Assembly (NCBI RefSeq): GCF_000282215.1
Contig: NZ_AKJS01000105.1
Coordinates: forward strand, 18,755-82,754
From: Pseudomonas sp. GM21
Lineage (GTDB): Bacteria; Pseudomonadota; Gammaproteobacteria; Pseudomonadales; Pseudomonadaceae
Length of the DNA: 64,000 nt
Reading direction: 5' to 3'
Shown: positions 62,741 through 64,000 of the stretch, one piece after another
Layout of the letters: each line of letters opens with the position of its first letter
Numbering within the stretch: position 1 is the first letter of the stretch
Notes under the pieces: generated by a model
The model's input: only the letters and a program-made list of their open reading frames with translations
Told to the model about the DNA's origin: nothing
Databases searched by the model: none
Made by a program: the position numbers and the translations under genes

Positions 62741-63958
62741 ATGTCTACTGCCCAACACACTGCCGCCGTGGAAAAGGGCTTTGCCCATATCGGCGCTAAC
62801 CTGGTGCGCGATGTCAGCTTGCCGGCGCTGGTGCTGCACCGCGAAGCGCTGGAGCACAACATTCGCTGGATGCAGGCCTTTGCCAGCAACAGTGGTGCCG
62901 AGCTCGCGCCCCACGGTAAAACCAGCATGACCCCGGCCCTGTTTCGCCGCCAACTGGACGCTGGGGCCTGGGGCATCACCCTGGCCAGTGCCACGCAAAC
63001 CCGTGCGGCGTATGCCCATGGCGTGCGTCGGGTGCTGATGGCCAACCAATTGGTCGGCACGCCGAACATGGCGCTGATTGCCGTTCTGCTGGCAGACCCG
63101 ACCTTCGACTTCCATTGCATGGTTGATCACCCGGACAACGTCGCCGACCTCGGCGCCTACTTCGCCTCGCGCGGTGTGCGCCTGAACGTGATGATCGAAT
63201 ACGGCGTGGTCGGCGGTCGTTGCGGTTGCCGTACCGAAGACGAAGTCATCGCACTGGCCAAAGCCATCAACGCGCAACCGGCGCTGGCCCTGACCGGCAT
63301 CGAAGGCTATGAAGGCGTGATCCATGGTGATCATGCGGTCACCGGCATTCGTGATTTCGCTGCGTCGTTGGTGCGCCTGGCGGTGCAGTTGCAGGACAGC
63401 GGTGCGTTCGCGATTGCCAAACCGATCATCACCGCGTCGGGATCAGCCTGGTATGACTTGATTGCCGAGGCGTTCGAAGCGCAGAACGCGGGCGGACGTT
63501 TCCTCAGCGTGCTACGTCCCGGCAGCTATGTGGCGCACGACCATGGCATCTACAAAGAAGCGCAATGCTGCGTGCTCAACCGACGCAGCGACCTCAACGA
63601 GGGTTTGCGTCCGGCAATGGAAGTCTGGGCGCATGTACAGTCGATGCCGGAGCCGGGTTTCGCAGTGATTGCCCTGGGCAAACGCGATGTGGCCTACGAC
63701 GCCGGTTTGCCAGTGCCGTTGCTGCGTTACAAGGCCGGCGTGGTGCCGGCGACGGGCGATGATGTCAGCGCCTGCAAGGTGACGGCGGTGATGGATCAGC
63801 ACGCGTTCATGAATGTGGCGCCGGGGGTTGAATTGCGAGTGGGCGACATCATTTCGTTTGGCACTTCGCACCCGTGCCTGACGTTCGACAAGTGGCGCAC
63901 GGGGTGTCTGGTGGATGATCAGCTGAATGTCATCGAAACCATGGAGACCTTTTTCTAA
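62741..63958 (+). CDS. D-serine dehydratase/D-threonine aldolase-like PLP enzyme (fold III)
   Basis: 405 residues. Alanine racemase-type barrel: LPALVLHREALEHNIRWMQ with the PLP lysine in LAPHGKTSMTPALF (about residue 60), GVVGGRCGCRTEDEV, ITASGSAWYDLIAEAF, and the C-terminal metal site GTSHPCLTFDKWRTG whose His and Cys bind zinc in eukaryote-type D-serine dehydratase. This group uses D-serine or beta-hydroxy D-amino acids. Its RidA neighbour fits a dehydratase that releases 2-aminoacrylate. ATG at 62741 follows GTGAGGAG. The gene ends 42 bases before the window edge; no further gene begins in that remainder. Confidence 0.88.
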   Translation: MSTAQHTAAVEKGFAHIGANLVRDVSLPALVLHREALEHNIRWMQAFASNSGAELAPHGKTSMTPALFRRQLDAGAWGITLASATQTRAAYAHGVRRVLMANQLVGTPNMALIAVLLADPTFDFHCMVDHPDNVADLGAYFASRGVRLNVMIEYGVVGGRCGCRTEDEVIALAKAINAQPALALTGIEGYEGVIHGDHAVTGIRDFAASLVRLAVQLQDSGAFAIAKPIITASGSAWYDLIAEAFEAQNAGGRFLSVLRPGSYVAHDHGIYKEAQCCVLNRRSDLNEGLRPAMEVWAHVQSMPEPGFAVIALGKRDVAYDAGLPVPLLRYKAGVVPATGDDVSACKVTAVMDQHAFMNVAPGVELRVGDIISFGTSHPCLTFDKWRTGCLVDDQLNVIETMETFF

Positions 63959-64000
63959 GGCTTGAAACCGAGGTGGGGCGAGGGTGTAATTAATTTTGTG

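Overview
The window comes from the chromosome of a Pseudomonas, most likely of the P. fluorescens group. This rests on GC-rich coding sequence, many REP doublets built on GTGGGAGCGAGCCTGCTCGC, Pseudomonas-type families (DUF2790, Cti, CbtAB, a cobN/chlI/chlD locus) and the order cysI–metH–nfuA, which recalls other pseudomonads. I see no rRNA, tRNA, CRISPR array, transposase or prophage. Several large ORFs antisense to metH, cysI and others are codon-bias shadows.

Layout. 1–8.2 kb: 3' part of the error-prone polymerase gene dnaE2/imuC, an orphan hybrid histidine kinase, and a UvrA paralogue without the UvrB-binding domain. 8.3–13.7 kb (minus): a six-gene operon with overlapping or nearly abutting genes encoding a stressosome (RsbR, RsbS, RsbT), an ATPase/PP2C fusion, a histidine kinase and a REC–PAS–kinase–REC hybrid. 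14–15.2 kb: DUF4142 and two small proteins. 15.3–20.3 kb (minus): SMP-30-like protein, a fatty acid hydroxylase/SRPBCC fusion, a LysR regulator and an orphan HypX-like CO-forming maturase. 20.6–25.1 kb: Tat-exported amidohydrolase, SCP2 protein, histidine phosphatase, SohB protease. 25.3–29 kb: a large LRR protein resembling NEL-type toxins but ending before the usual catalytic cysteine region. 29–40 kb: sulfite reductase with its DUF934 partner, a 37-residue membrane peptide, a lone periplasmic binding protein, metH, cti, nfuA.

40.2–50 kb is a cobalamin region. Two divergent cobalamin riboswitches lie in one intergenic region: one faces cbtB–cbtA–cobE–cobM, the other cobW–cobN–chlI/D. chlI ends in a canonical A_AAA_AAG slippery heptamer followed by a perfect 11-bp hairpin; a -1 shift there joins it to the von Willebrand (ChlD) frame, which has no ATG/GTG/TTG start of its own before the conserved part. 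A complete REP doublet sits in frame inside cobN.

50–64 kb: an Old Yellow Enzyme with a divergent MerR regulator and a 19-bp-spacer promoter; DUF2790; a five-gene coupled operon (wecB–nfrB–nfrA–ybcH-like–GGDEF) that looks like a self-contained c-di-GMP-controlled Nfr exopolysaccharide system; a thioredoxin-like protein; a StbD/RelE-type toxin–antitoxin pair; and a RidA protein next to a D-serine dehydratase-like PLP enzyme.
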